A DNA stretch of 23,179 nucleotides from Pseudomonadota bacterium (GTDB lineage Bacteria > Myxococcota_A > Polyangia > Polyangiales > Polyangiaceae): contig JAEYVE010000221.1 in assembly GCA_023432025.1 (NCBI GenBank), positions 1 to 23,179 on the forward strand. Direction: 5' to 3'. The notes below the pieces were generated by a model, which did not search any database, had not been told where the DNA came from, and worked only from the letters and a program-made list of their open reading frames with translations. This document shows, piece after piece, positions 15,761 through 23,179 of the stretch. Each line of letters starts with the position of its first letter. Within the stretch, counting starts at the first letter, position 1. The translations under genes were made by a program, and so were the position numbers.

Positions 15761-16144
15761 GGGCTCAGCTTATAGCGAAAGGTGACCCCGACCGACCGGT
15801 CTCTGCTTGCGGGCCGAGCGGACGGACCTTTCGGTCGCCTTGGGCCGGAGACGCCGAGGCGGCGGGGACGACCCGGGCAGGGCGGCTCCGAGGGCGCGTG
15901 CCTTTCCGCAAAAACGGCGGGATTTTGCGGAAAAGGGTGGTTCAGGGGGACCGGGGGTTGATCGTTTGCTCAAGAGGCGCTTGAAATCCCCGGCCATTGG
16001 CCGCGGTGGCTCGGGAAAGGCGAAGGTTTCTTCTGCCCCCCGCCTCTTCACGTGAGGGGAGCCCCTAAGCCGAGCCGTCCCGGATCCGTACAGGATTCGG
16101 CGAAGACCGTCCGAGTTACGACCGCCCGAGTAGAGAGGAATATC
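15761..16144. other. Divergent intergenic region/ahcY leader, contains one strong hairpin
   Basis: This is a 384-bp gap between a minus-strand methyltransferase gene and ahcY. It holds one long perfect inverted repeat (listed separately) and several smaller self-complementary stretches nearer ahcY, for example GGGGAGCCCC at about 16057-16066. I looked for the SAH riboswitch signature, since that motif commonly precedes ahcY, and did not find its conserved core. Frames open across this region on the minus strand have no family resemblance. Confidence 0.4.
15903..15933. repeat. 11-bp perfect inverted repeat upstream of ahcY
   Basis: TTTCCGCAAAA (15903-15913) and TTTTGCGGAAA (15923-15933) are exact inverse complements around a 9-base loop. 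CC/GG pairs could extend the stem past a bulged A. It is unusually AT-containing for this region. No T-run follows, so it is not a standard terminator. It may be a regulator-binding site for either divergent gene, or a structured RNA element if transcription of ahcY starts upstream. Confidence 0.6.
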
Positions 16145-17515
<1,371 letters not shown>

Positions 17516-17534
17516 AGGCGGACTTTCGAACTCG

Positions 17535-17569
17535 AGGAGTGCTCGCGCTAGCGCGGGCACTCCTTTTTC
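17535..17569 (+). terminator. Rho-independent terminator of ahcY
   Basis: AGGAGTGC (17535-17542) pairs exactly with GCACTCCT (17557-17564). The interior CGCGCTAGCGCG is itself palindromic and extends the stem to about 14 bp with one G-U pair. The run TTTTT (17564-17568) follows directly. It lies 20 bp after the ahcY stop, in the correct orientation. Confidence 0.92.
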
Positions 17570-17670
17570 GTGCTCGCCGACGCCGGAGGCCGCAACCCGT
17601 GCCCCGCGCTCGCTGTGCCCCGAGGAGGGGAGCCATGATGCTGGGCGTGTCCCGCGCGCTGGGTACGAAC

Positions 17671-18453
17671 TTACGAGAGCCCGCAAAGAACTCGGTCGTA
17701 GTGTTCGAGGAGCGCGCGCGTGGGATCCCAGAGGGTCGCCGCGCGGCGCTCGGCCGCGCTTTCGAGCTCGGCGCGCCGCCAAGGCTCCGGCAAGGCGCCA
17801 AGTAGCTCGTCCATCGGCTTCTGGCTGTTCAGCTCGTAGGGGAACTGCTTTTGCACTTCACGGATGACACGTGAAAGCGGTTCACCACGGGCGAGCAGTA
17901 CCTTGGCCATGCTGGAGATTTTCCGGCTCTCCTCGCTGCGCACGGTGAGGCGCGCGAGCTCGCGCGAAACCAGCGCGCGCTCGCGCGAAACCAAGGCTTT
18001 TTGGTCGAGAAGCTTGTCGACGTCGAGCGCTAGGGCCTTCGAAGCAAGGGGGCCGCTCTTGTCGACCAGTGATTTCAGGCGCGCACCGTACGCGTCGAAG
18101 AAGTGATAGACGAGAAAGAACTCGTCGAGCCGCGTGAGGTCTCGCCGCGTGCCGAGACGCGTCAAGAGCTCGAGCAAACCCTCCGGCGTCAGACGATAGC
18201 GCGGTGGATTGCGGCCCACGTGCTTGGCCCAACGGGCGTTGACCGCGACGTCGAGGTAGCGCGACACCTGGGCGTTGTGCACCGAGAGCGACCAGCTCTG
18301 CGTGGTCGACTGCATCCAGTTCGAGAACAGCTCGATGAAGAAGCGAACGTCCCGCTGTCGGAAGTTACCGTCTTCGCCCGTGGCTTGGGCGGCGATGACT
18401 CCGGCCGCGACCAGTCGCTCGTTTTCGGCGAAAATGGCTCCCGTTCTGGGCAT
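17671..18453 (-). CDS. Unrecognised protein, possible winged-helix regulator, divergent from pspA
   Basis: I do not recognise a family for this 260-residue protein (ATG 18453). It is soluble, with no signal peptide or membrane segment. Residues about 35-105 look like a winged-helix unit: helical FFIELFSNWMQ, a helix with SVHNAQVSRYLDVAV that could be a recognition helix, and a wing-like RYRLTPEGLLELLTRL, a pattern common in regulators. The central part (about 110-190) is helical and heptad-like (ALVSRERALVSRELARL), a likely dimerisation region. The C-terminal 60 residues are helical and charged. A 13-bp dyad-symmetric site lies 4-16 bases upstream of its start and a second copy lies before pspA, which fits an autoregulated repressor or activator of the psp operon. 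That role is inference; no classical PspF is in this window. Confidence 0.7.
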   Translation of the reverse strand: MPRTGAIFAENERLVAAGVIAAQATGEDGNFRQRDVRFFIELFSNWMQSTTQSWSLSVHNAQVSRYLDVAVNARWAKHVGRNPPRYRLTPEGLLELLTRLGTRRDLTRLDEFFLVYHFFDAYGARLKSLVDKSGPLASKALALDVDKLLDQKALVSRERALVSRELARLTVRSEESRKISSMAKVLLARGEPLSRVIREVQKQFPYELNSQKPMDELLGALPEPWRRAELESAAERRAATLWDPTRALLEHYDRVLCGLS

Positions 18454-18456
18454 AGG

Positions 18457-18469
18457 GTTTCAGTGTAAC
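18457..18469. promoter_or_regulatory. Dyad-symmetric operator candidate, copy 1 (near 260-aa gene start)
   Basis: GTTTCAGTGTAAC is symmetric about its centre at 10 of 12 non-central bases (GTTnCA-n-TGnAAC). It lies just upstream of ATG 18453 on the minus strand, where it would cover the transcription start or leader. Downstream on the plus strand is the AT-rich TCATAATG, a possible -10 for the minus gene (CATTAT in its direction). Confidence 0.5.
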
Positions 18470-18532
18470 TCATAATGACCGATGGTGAACCCTTTGAAAT
18501 GTAGGAAGAAGGTGCCGCTTTCGCGTACACGA

Positions 18533-18545
18533 GTTTCAATGTAAC
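18533..18545. promoter_or_regulatory. Dyad-symmetric operator candidate, copy 2 (upstream of pspA)
   Basis: GTTTCAATGTAAC differs from copy 1 at one central base and keeps the same GTTnCA-n-TGnAAC symmetry. Its centre is 76 bp from that of copy 1, and it ends 66 bp before pspA. The TGTAAC half could itself serve as a -10-like element for pspA. Confidence 0.5.
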
Positions 18546-18611
18546 GAAAGTGGACTCGCGAGGTGCGCTGCCCCGCCGCATCGTGTTCGCACCCGAACGG
18601 GAGGAACCACG

Positions 18612-19247
18612 ATGCGAGTCTTTCAGAGAGTCAGTCAAAGCGTGTCCTTCGGCGTCGAGTCCTTGCTCGACAGCCTCGAAAACCAAGAAGCCGTAGCCAA
18701 AGCCATGATCCGCGAAATGGAGCGGGGCTCCGCTCGCGTGCGAATGCGGCGCAAGGCTGCCGAGCGCGACCTGAGCAATCTCGAGGCGCAGGCAGAGAAG
18801 CAGCAACGCGAGGTCCTCTTGTGGAAGGAACGGGCGCTTCGGCTCCGGGCGGACCGGGACAGGGCGCTCGAGTGCTTGCGTCGCCGGAACGCCGCCGAAC
18901 GTGAGGTGGCGCGTTTGCTTGCACTCGGAGAGGAGCAGCGCGCTCTGCTCGCACACATCGCTCGAGACGAGCGTGCCATCGAGCAGAAGCTCACGGAGGT
19001 CCGGCAGCGCGAGGCCGCGTTGGTAACGCGCGAGGTGCGGGCCAAGGCTACCGCCAGCGTGGGCAGCCTGAGCGACGTCGACGGCGTCTTCGACCGCTGG
19101 GAAGCCCGCATTGGCGACCACGAGGCCGCGGGCGAGGCTGGGCGCCCCGTGGTGGACGCCTTCGCGCGTGAGCTCGGCGACGCGGAGGAGAGGGAGCAGC
19201 TCGAAGCGCAGTTGGCCGAGCTCTGCGACGGCGAGGGGCGCTCATGA
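18612..19247 (+). CDS. pspA: PspA/IM30 (Vipp1) family membrane-stress protein
   Basis: The start is ATG 18612 after GGGAGGAA. The 211-residue product begins with the PspA-type amphipathic N-terminus (MRVFQRVSQSVSFGVESLLDSLEN). From there to about residue 140 it is almost continuous charged coiled coil (ERDLSNLEAQAEKQQREVLLW; QRALLAHIARDERAIEQKL), then a short C-terminal helical segment. This is the ESCRT-III-like fold of PspA/Vipp1, which polymerises on damaged or stressed inner membrane. It overlaps the next gene by 4 bp (ATGA), so translation is coupled. The upstream region has two copies of a palindromic site and no evident sigma-54 promoter (GG-N10-GC with TGGCAC/TTGC), unlike the enterobacterial psp operon. 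Confidence 0.85.
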   Translation: MRVFQRVSQSVSFGVESLLDSLENQEAVAKAMIREMERGSARVRMRRKAAERDLSNLEAQAEKQQREVLLWKERALRLRADRDRALECLRRRNAAEREVARLLALGEEQRALLAHIARDERAIEQKLTEVRQREAALVTREVRAKATASVGSLSDVDGVFDRWEARIGDHEAAGEAGRPVVDAFARELGDAEEREQLEAQLAELCDGEGRS

Positions 19248-20434
19248 CCACATCGACATCGACCGTGAGCAACTGGCTGCGCTGGCTCGGCGCGGCCCTG
19301 CTCGTTCTCGCCACCGCCACGTACCTCGTTCAGGGGTGGACGGACATCGGTGTTCTCGGGCGAGAGCTTTCCTGGGCGGCGCTCACCGGATCATTGACTC
19401 TCTTCGGCATCTTCGCGATCCGAAAGCTCGATGACCCGAAAGGAGCGCGCGTCGGGTTGGCGTTGGCGGCTGCCAGCATTCCAGCGCACTTCGCGGAGGT
19501 GGGCGGCGGCATTTGGTCGACCGTGCACGAGGGGAAGGGAAGCTTGGGGGCGGCGCTCGGCGCGGCCCTCGTACTCGTGCTCCTCGCGCCCGTCCTGGCG
19601 CTGGGCGTGGGGGCACTGGTGCGGCGCAAGAGCGCCGCGCTCACGGCGTGTCTGTACCTGCTTTCCGCAGCGTTGCTCGTGCCGACGCGCAACGGGGACG
19701 TCGTGGCGGTCCTGGTGGTCTGCGAGCTCGTGCTCATTGCGCTCTTGGAGCGCTTTTCGTGGAGCCGTGAAGTTCTTCTGAGTACCCGTGAAGGCGTGAG
19801 CGCGCGATGCCTCCTGCTCGTGCCCGTGGCTCTCCTGCTGCTTCGCAACGTGAATTACCCCTCGACGGACGCGTGGTTCGCCATGTTGCTCTTCTTCCCA
19901 GCGTCGGTGGCGCTTGCGGTGTCGCATGCAGCGCGCTTTTCCGCTCCTTGGTCGAGAGGACTCGAGATCCCGGGCGTCTTCGGCATGGCCGCAGCCACGT
20001 TCCTGGCGTTTCCCTTGACCGTGTACAGCGGACTGGTGGTGAGCGCGGCGGTTTCGCTGTACGCGTTGATCGCTCATCGTGGCGGGGTTTTTCAGTGGTG
20101 CGGCCTCGCCGCGTTTGCGCTCTCCGTGCTGCCCGGCTTCGCCGCGCCCGAGGTTACGCTAACGCTGGCGCTGGTTCCGGCTGCGCTGGTGCAGGCGGGC
20201 GTGGGCTTTCAGCGACGTTCGTTGCTCGGGGTCATTGCTGCGGCGCTTCTTGGCCTTTCGGGCGTGGTGGCACACCTCTCTCCGCACGTACCCTGGCGGG
20301 GCGAAAACGCCTGGATGGTGGCTGCAGGCGCCGGAGTTCTGCTTCTCCTGCTCGCCTCGCTGATAGAAAGTCGGCGGGCGGAGCTCGAGCGCTTCTGGTC
20401 TCATTGGGGCCGTCACTTCGGTGAGCCGGGTTGA
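19244..20434 (+). CDS. Polytopic inner-membrane protein linked to PspA
   Basis: The 396-residue product is mostly hydrophobic, with about 12-14 predicted membrane helices (for example WLGAALLVLATATYLVQGW, ALVLVLLAPVLALGVGALV, VVAVLVVCELVLIALLERF, MVAAGAGVLLLLLASLI) and short Arg-rich loops. The C-terminus is a charged cytoplasmic-looking tail. I cannot place it in a transporter family; there is no ATPase or recognisable substrate motif. The start ATG 19244 overlaps the pspA stop (ATGA), a strong sign of functional coupling. The following LplT-PlsC-type gene starts 25 bp after its stop. A role as membrane sensor, partner of PspA, or lipid-handling protein is plausible but unproven. Confidence 0.8.
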   Translation: MTTSTSTVSNWLRWLGAALLVLATATYLVQGWTDIGVLGRELSWAALTGSLTLFGIFAIRKLDDPKGARVGLALAAASIPAHFAEVGGGIWSTVHEGKGSLGAALGAALVLVLLAPVLALGVGALVRRKSAALTACLYLLSAALLVPTRNGDVVAVLVVCELVLIALLERFSWSREVLLSTREGVSARCLLLVPVALLLLRNVNYPSTDAWFAMLLFFPASVALAVSHAARFSAPWSRGLEIPGVFGMAAATFLAFPLTVYSGLVVSAAVSLYALIAHRGGVFQWCGLAAFALSVLPGFAAPEVTLTLALVPAALVQAGVGFQRRSLLGVIAAALLGLSGVVAHLSPHVPWRGENAWMVAAGAGVLLLLLASLIESRRAELERFWSHWGRHFGEPG

Positions 20435-20459
20435 CCCAACGGAAGGGACAGGAAACACC

Positions 20460-22397
20460 ATGAACGGTAACGCGCAAACCAGCGCCAGCGGGCTCCTCGT
20501 CAATCGCCGCTTCGGCCCACTTTTCGTCGCCCAATTCTTCGGCGCGTTCAACGACAACGTCTTCAAGAACGCGCTCGTCCTCTTGGTGACTTTTCGAGGT
20601 ATCTCGCTCTACGGGCTGGAAGCCGAGCAGCTGGTGGCCCTGGCTGGAGGCCTCTTCATCCTGCCGTTTTTCCTGTTTTCGGCCTTTGCCGGGCAGCTGG
20701 CGGACAAGTACCCCAAGGCGACCCTCATCCGCTGGGTGAAGCTCGCTGAGGTCGCCATCATGGTGCTCGGTGGAGCGAGCCTGCTGCTCGATAGCCCCTA
20801 CCTCTCGTTCGTTGCGCTCTTCTTGCTCGGCGCACAATCCGCCGTCTTCGGCCCTTTGAAGTACGGCGTGTTGCCGGAGCTGCTCTCGAAGAACGAGCTC
20901 GTCTTGGGCAACGCGCTGGTCGAGCTCGGCACCTTCCTCGCTATCTTGTTCGGTACCATTCTCGGTGGCGTGCTCATCGGCCTGGGGTCGGTCGGCGCGC
21001 ACTCCGTGGCGGGTCTCGTGGTCTTGGTGAGCCTGCTCGGCTGGGCGGCTACGCTCCGGATCCCGAATGGCGCGCCCGCCGAACCGGATCTCCCGCTCGA
21101 CCCGAGCATTTTGCGGCCTACGTGGCGGCTCCTGCGGATGGCCCGGAAGGAGTCCAGCGTCTGGCACTCCATCCTCGGTATTTCCTGGTTTTGGCTGCTC
21201 GGCTCGGTCGTGCTCTCGGTGCTGCCGAGCCTCGTGAAGGACAACCTGCACGGCGGCGAAGGGATCGTCACGTACTTCCTGGCTCTGTTCTCCATCGGAG
21301 TGGGCGTGGGCGCGCTGCTCGCCGAAAAAATGAGCTTCTCCCAGCTCGAGCTCGGGCTCGTCCCGCTCGGATCGCTCGGCATCACGGCGTTCTTGCTCGA
21401 CGTGGGACTCTTGCTCACGCTGGGCGAGCCGCCGCGCGTCGAAGCAGGGGAGGCGCTGCAACTCACCGAGCTCTTGAAGAGCCCCTTCGGTCTGCATCTG
21501 TCGGCCGCGCTGCTCTGCTTTTCGGTAGCGAGCGGCCTCTTTACGGTGCCCCTTTACACGCTCCTTCAGGAGCGTAGCGACGAAAAGACCCGCGCTCGCG
21601 TCATCGCGGCCAACAACGTGCAAAACGCCGTGTTCATGGTCGCCGGCGCGCTCTTGCTCATCGGCTTCTTCGCGCTCGGCTTCACCGTTCCGCAGGTGCT
21701 CCTGACTTGCGCGGCCATGAACCTGGTCGTGGCGGTTTACATTTACACGGTCATCCCGGAGTTCATGTTGCGCTTCCACTGCTATTGCCTCTCGCGCGTG
21801 CTCTATCGTTTGCGCATCACGGGGCGAGAGCACGTTCCGACGCGAGGCGCCGCCGTCTTGGTGTGCAACCACATCACGTTCGTGGACTGGCTCGTGCTCG
21901 CCTCGGCCACGCAAAGGCCCCTGCGCTTCGTCATGGACAACGCGTACGCCCATCTGCCGGTCGTTCGTCGCTTCCTGCGGGACGCCAAGGTCATCCCGAT
22001 TGCGCCAGGCAAGCAGAACCCGAAGCTGCTCGAGGCGGCATTCGACGAAATCTCGAACGCGCTCCGCGCGGGTGAGCTCGTGTGCATCTTTCCGGAAGGT
22101 CGGCTGACCGCGGACGGGAGCATGGCGCCCTTCAAGCGCGGCATCGAACGCATCATCGAGCGGGATCCGGTCCCCGTGGTGCCCATGCATCTCGAAGGGC
22201 TCTGGGGGAGCATTTTCAGTCGAGCTACCGAGAAGCGCTGGTACGGTCGTCTCTGGTCGCGCATCGAGCTCCGCATCGGCGCGCCGGTCGCCCCCGAAAA
22301 AGTGTCGGCCGAGTCTCTCGAGCTCTGCGTGCGTCAGCTCGGCCCTGCGCGGAGCGCTGCCGTAGCTCCGGTGGTGCAGGAAAACTCCGCCGCGTAG
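20460..22397 (+). CDS. LplT-like MFS transporter fused to PlsC-type acyltransferase
   Basis: From ATG 20460 (AGGAAA upstream) the protein is 645 residues. The N-terminal 420 or so residues are an MFS transporter of the lysophospholipid-flippase type: FGAFNDNVFKNALVLLVTF at the start, GQLADKYPK in the loop after helix 2, and VFGPLKYGVLPELL. The C-terminal part is a glycerolipid acyltransferase with the HX4D motif NHITFVDW (H471, D476) and FPEGRLT (544-550). Together these would import and re-acylate lysophospholipids, as LplT and Aas do in E. coli. The acyl-ACP synthetase third domain of the longer fusions is absent, so acyl groups must be supplied by another protein. It follows pspA and the polytopic gene, which suggests a membrane repair operon. 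It ends with TAG. Confidence 0.9.
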   Translation: MNGNAQTSASGLLVNRRFGPLFVAQFFGAFNDNVFKNALVLLVTFRGISLYGLEAEQLVALAGGLFILPFFLFSAFAGQLADKYPKATLIRWVKLAEVAIMVLGGASLLLDSPYLSFVALFLLGAQSAVFGPLKYGVLPELLSKNELVLGNALVELGTFLAILFGTILGGVLIGLGSVGAHSVAGLVVLVSLLGWAATLRIPNGAPAEPDLPLDPSILRPTWRLLRMARKESSVWHSILGISWFWLLGSVVLSVLPSLVKDNLHGGEGIVTYFLALFSIGVGVGALLAEKMSFSQLELGLVPLGSLGITAFLLDVGLLLTLGEPPRVEAGEALQLTELLKSPFGLHLSAALLCFSVASGLFTVPLYTLLQERSDEKTRARVIAANNVQNAVFMVAGALLLIGFFALGFTVPQVLLTCAAMNLVVAVYIYTVIPEFMLRFHCYCLSRVLYRLRITGREHVPTRGAAVLVCNHITFVDWLVLASATQRPLRFVMDNAYAHLPVVRRFLRDAKVIPIAPGKQNPKLLEAAFDEISNALRAGELVCIFPEGRLTADGSMAPFKRGIERIIERDPVPVVPMHLEGLWGSIFSRATEKRWYGRLWSRIELRIGAPVAPEKVSAESLELCVRQLGPARSAAVAPVVQENSAA

Positions 22398-22489
22398 AGT
22401 GGGCTCGAGCTCGGCAAACGCGCACCTGCGACGCTCGACATGATCCGTTGGAGCCCGCTCGAGTGCGGACGGGCGCGGTCACGGGGCGT

Positions 22490-23161
22490 TCAGACGTCGG
22501 TTCCGTCGCGCGGCGGCGTGCGATGCAGGCCCGGGGGAGGGGGCGCTTCGAGGCGCTCGGTCGGGGGCGGGGGCGGCACGCTGTCCGGCGGTGGCGGCGG
22601 AATGGAGGGCGTACCGAGGCCGAAGCCGGACGCGCCGCCTGAAACCAAGAAGGTGATGAGCTCGCTCGACGGCACGGGCAGCGGCTCGATCAGCTCTTGG
22701 GGAACGACCACGAGCTGACCGGCAAAGTTGTACGCCTGGGGAAAATAGACCGCGACGTGGTGGGGCATGCCCAAGGGACGCAGATCGTCCCGCGTGAGGA
22801 ACCCGAGGAGACGCAGCTCACTCCCCACGCTGGGGCGCACCGCGACGGGTCGGCCGAACTTGCGCCGTTCTCCCATGAACGCGCTGACCAGATCGCGAAT
22901 CGAGGTGTAGAGCAGCTTGACGAACGGCACGCGCGCCAGCCAGCGATCCGTGATGTTGAAGAGGCGCCGACCGAGCACGTTCGAGAGCGCGAAGCCGACC
23001 AGGGTCACGAGGACGACCGCGATCCCCAGACCGAGACCCGGAAGCTCCGCCCCGAGCAGGTCGTCCATGGCGGTCACGGACCAGTAGAGAATGCCCAACG
23101 TGATGGCGACGGGCACGATGGCGAGGCAACCTCGGACGAAGTAGCTGACCAGCTGGTTCAT
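22490..23161 (-). CDS. DUF502 family membrane protein
   Basis: The protein has 223 residues from ATG 23161; an ATG at 23176 would add five. Two membrane helices lie at about 8-28 (RGCLAIVPVAITLGILYW) and 43-63 (GLGIAVVLVTLVGFALSNVLG). A soluble domain follows with the family's features: RVPFVKLLYTSIRDLV, then a beta-rich region ending LVVVPQELIEPLPVP and FLVSGGASGF. The match to DUF502 (PF04367) is by these motifs and the typical length of about 200. The last 40 residues are a Pro-rich tail (PPPPPDSVPPPPP) outside the family core. Function is unknown; plant relatives (COV/LCV) affect vascular patterning. It is convergent with the acyltransferase gene. Confidence 0.82.
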   Translation of the reverse strand: MNQLVSYFVRGCLAIVPVAITLGILYWSVTAMDDLLGAELPGLGLGIAVVLVTLVGFALSNVLGRRLFNITDRWLARVPFVKLLYTSIRDLVSAFMGERRKFGRPVAVRPSVGSELRLLGFLTRDDLRPLGMPHHVAVYFPQAYNFAGQLVVVPQELIEPLPVPSSELITFLVSGGASGFGLGTPSIPPPPPDSVPPPPPTERLEAPPPPGLHRTPPRDGTDV

Positions 23162-23179
23162 GGGGCCGCGGAGCATAGC

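Noticed and set aside
15940..16144. SAH riboswitch before ahcY
   Set aside because: The leader has small self-complementary stretches, but the conserved GAGGAGCGCUGC-type core and its pairing strand were not found.
18490..18505. Third copy of the GTTTCARTGTAAC site (CTTTGAAATGTAG)
   Set aside because: It aligns only with an insertion and lacks the dyad symmetry of the other two.
18546..18611. Sigma-54 promoter for pspA
   Set aside because: No TGGC-N8-TTGC arrangement was seen in the region upstream of pspA.
20232..22190. Long minus-strand open frame of about 650 codons over the LplT-PlsC gene
   Set aside because: Antisense shadow: composition is dominated by Glu, Arg, His and Gln and there is no domain, while the plus strand has full MFS and acyltransferase motifs.

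Overview
The window is very GC-rich DNA with strong G/C bias at third codon positions and densely packed, mostly chromosomal-type genes. Gly/Ser/Thr-rich lipoproteins, a signal-peptide protein with a PEGA-like region, a DUF481 outer-membrane protein and a FadL-type porin point to a Gram-negative bacterium. The style is that of Myxococcota (Deltaproteobacteria in the old sense), probably Polyangiales such as Sorangium relatives. That assignment is inference from gene style, not from a marker gene. No rRNA, tRNA, insertion sequence, integrase or CRISPR array was seen.

Layout, left to right. (1) 120-1993: a Fur/Zur-family regulator divergent from a gene encoding a MerC-like membrane domain fused to a TonB energy-transducer domain, which looks like a metal (probably zinc) uptake module. 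(2) 2066-5667, minus strand: a SNF2-type helicase followed by an RlmL-like rRNA methyltransferase. (3) 5824-8263: a YbaY/YscW-like lipoprotein, a convergent META-domain lipoprotein, and a short-chain dehydrogenase/reductase homologue that has lost its catalytic Tyr and Lys. (4) 8353-10274: a Gly-rich, Cys-rich lipoprotein and a FadL/OmpP1-type outer-membrane protein. (5) 10297-11007, minus: inorganic pyrophosphatase, divergent from a PEGA-like membrane protein (11346-12437) whose tail overlaps the convergent neighbour.

(6) 12274-15760, minus: a compact five-gene set (methyltransferase, small anchored Cys protein, DUF481 protein, second methyltransferase, UbiA-family membrane protein). It looks like an operon making or modifying a lipid or quinone at the envelope. 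(7) 16145-17515: ahcY, S-adenosylhomocysteine hydrolase, complete in every motif but carrying an in-frame TAG at codon 280, followed by a textbook intrinsic terminator.

(8) 17671-22397: an envelope-stress locus. A 260-residue protein of unknown family, possibly a winged-helix regulator, is divergent from pspA. The pspA gene overlaps a polytopic membrane protein gene, which is followed by an LplT-PlsC-type lysophospholipid transporter/acyltransferase fusion. Two copies of a 13-bp dyad-symmetric site (GTTTCARTGTAAC) lie in the divergent intergenic region, one near each gene. A DUF502 membrane protein closes the window on the minus strand.

The most interesting items are the amber codon in ahcY, the MerC-TonB fusion beside its regulator, the catalytically degenerate SDR, and the PspA-membrane-phospholipid locus with its paired operator-like sites and unrecognised divergent gene.
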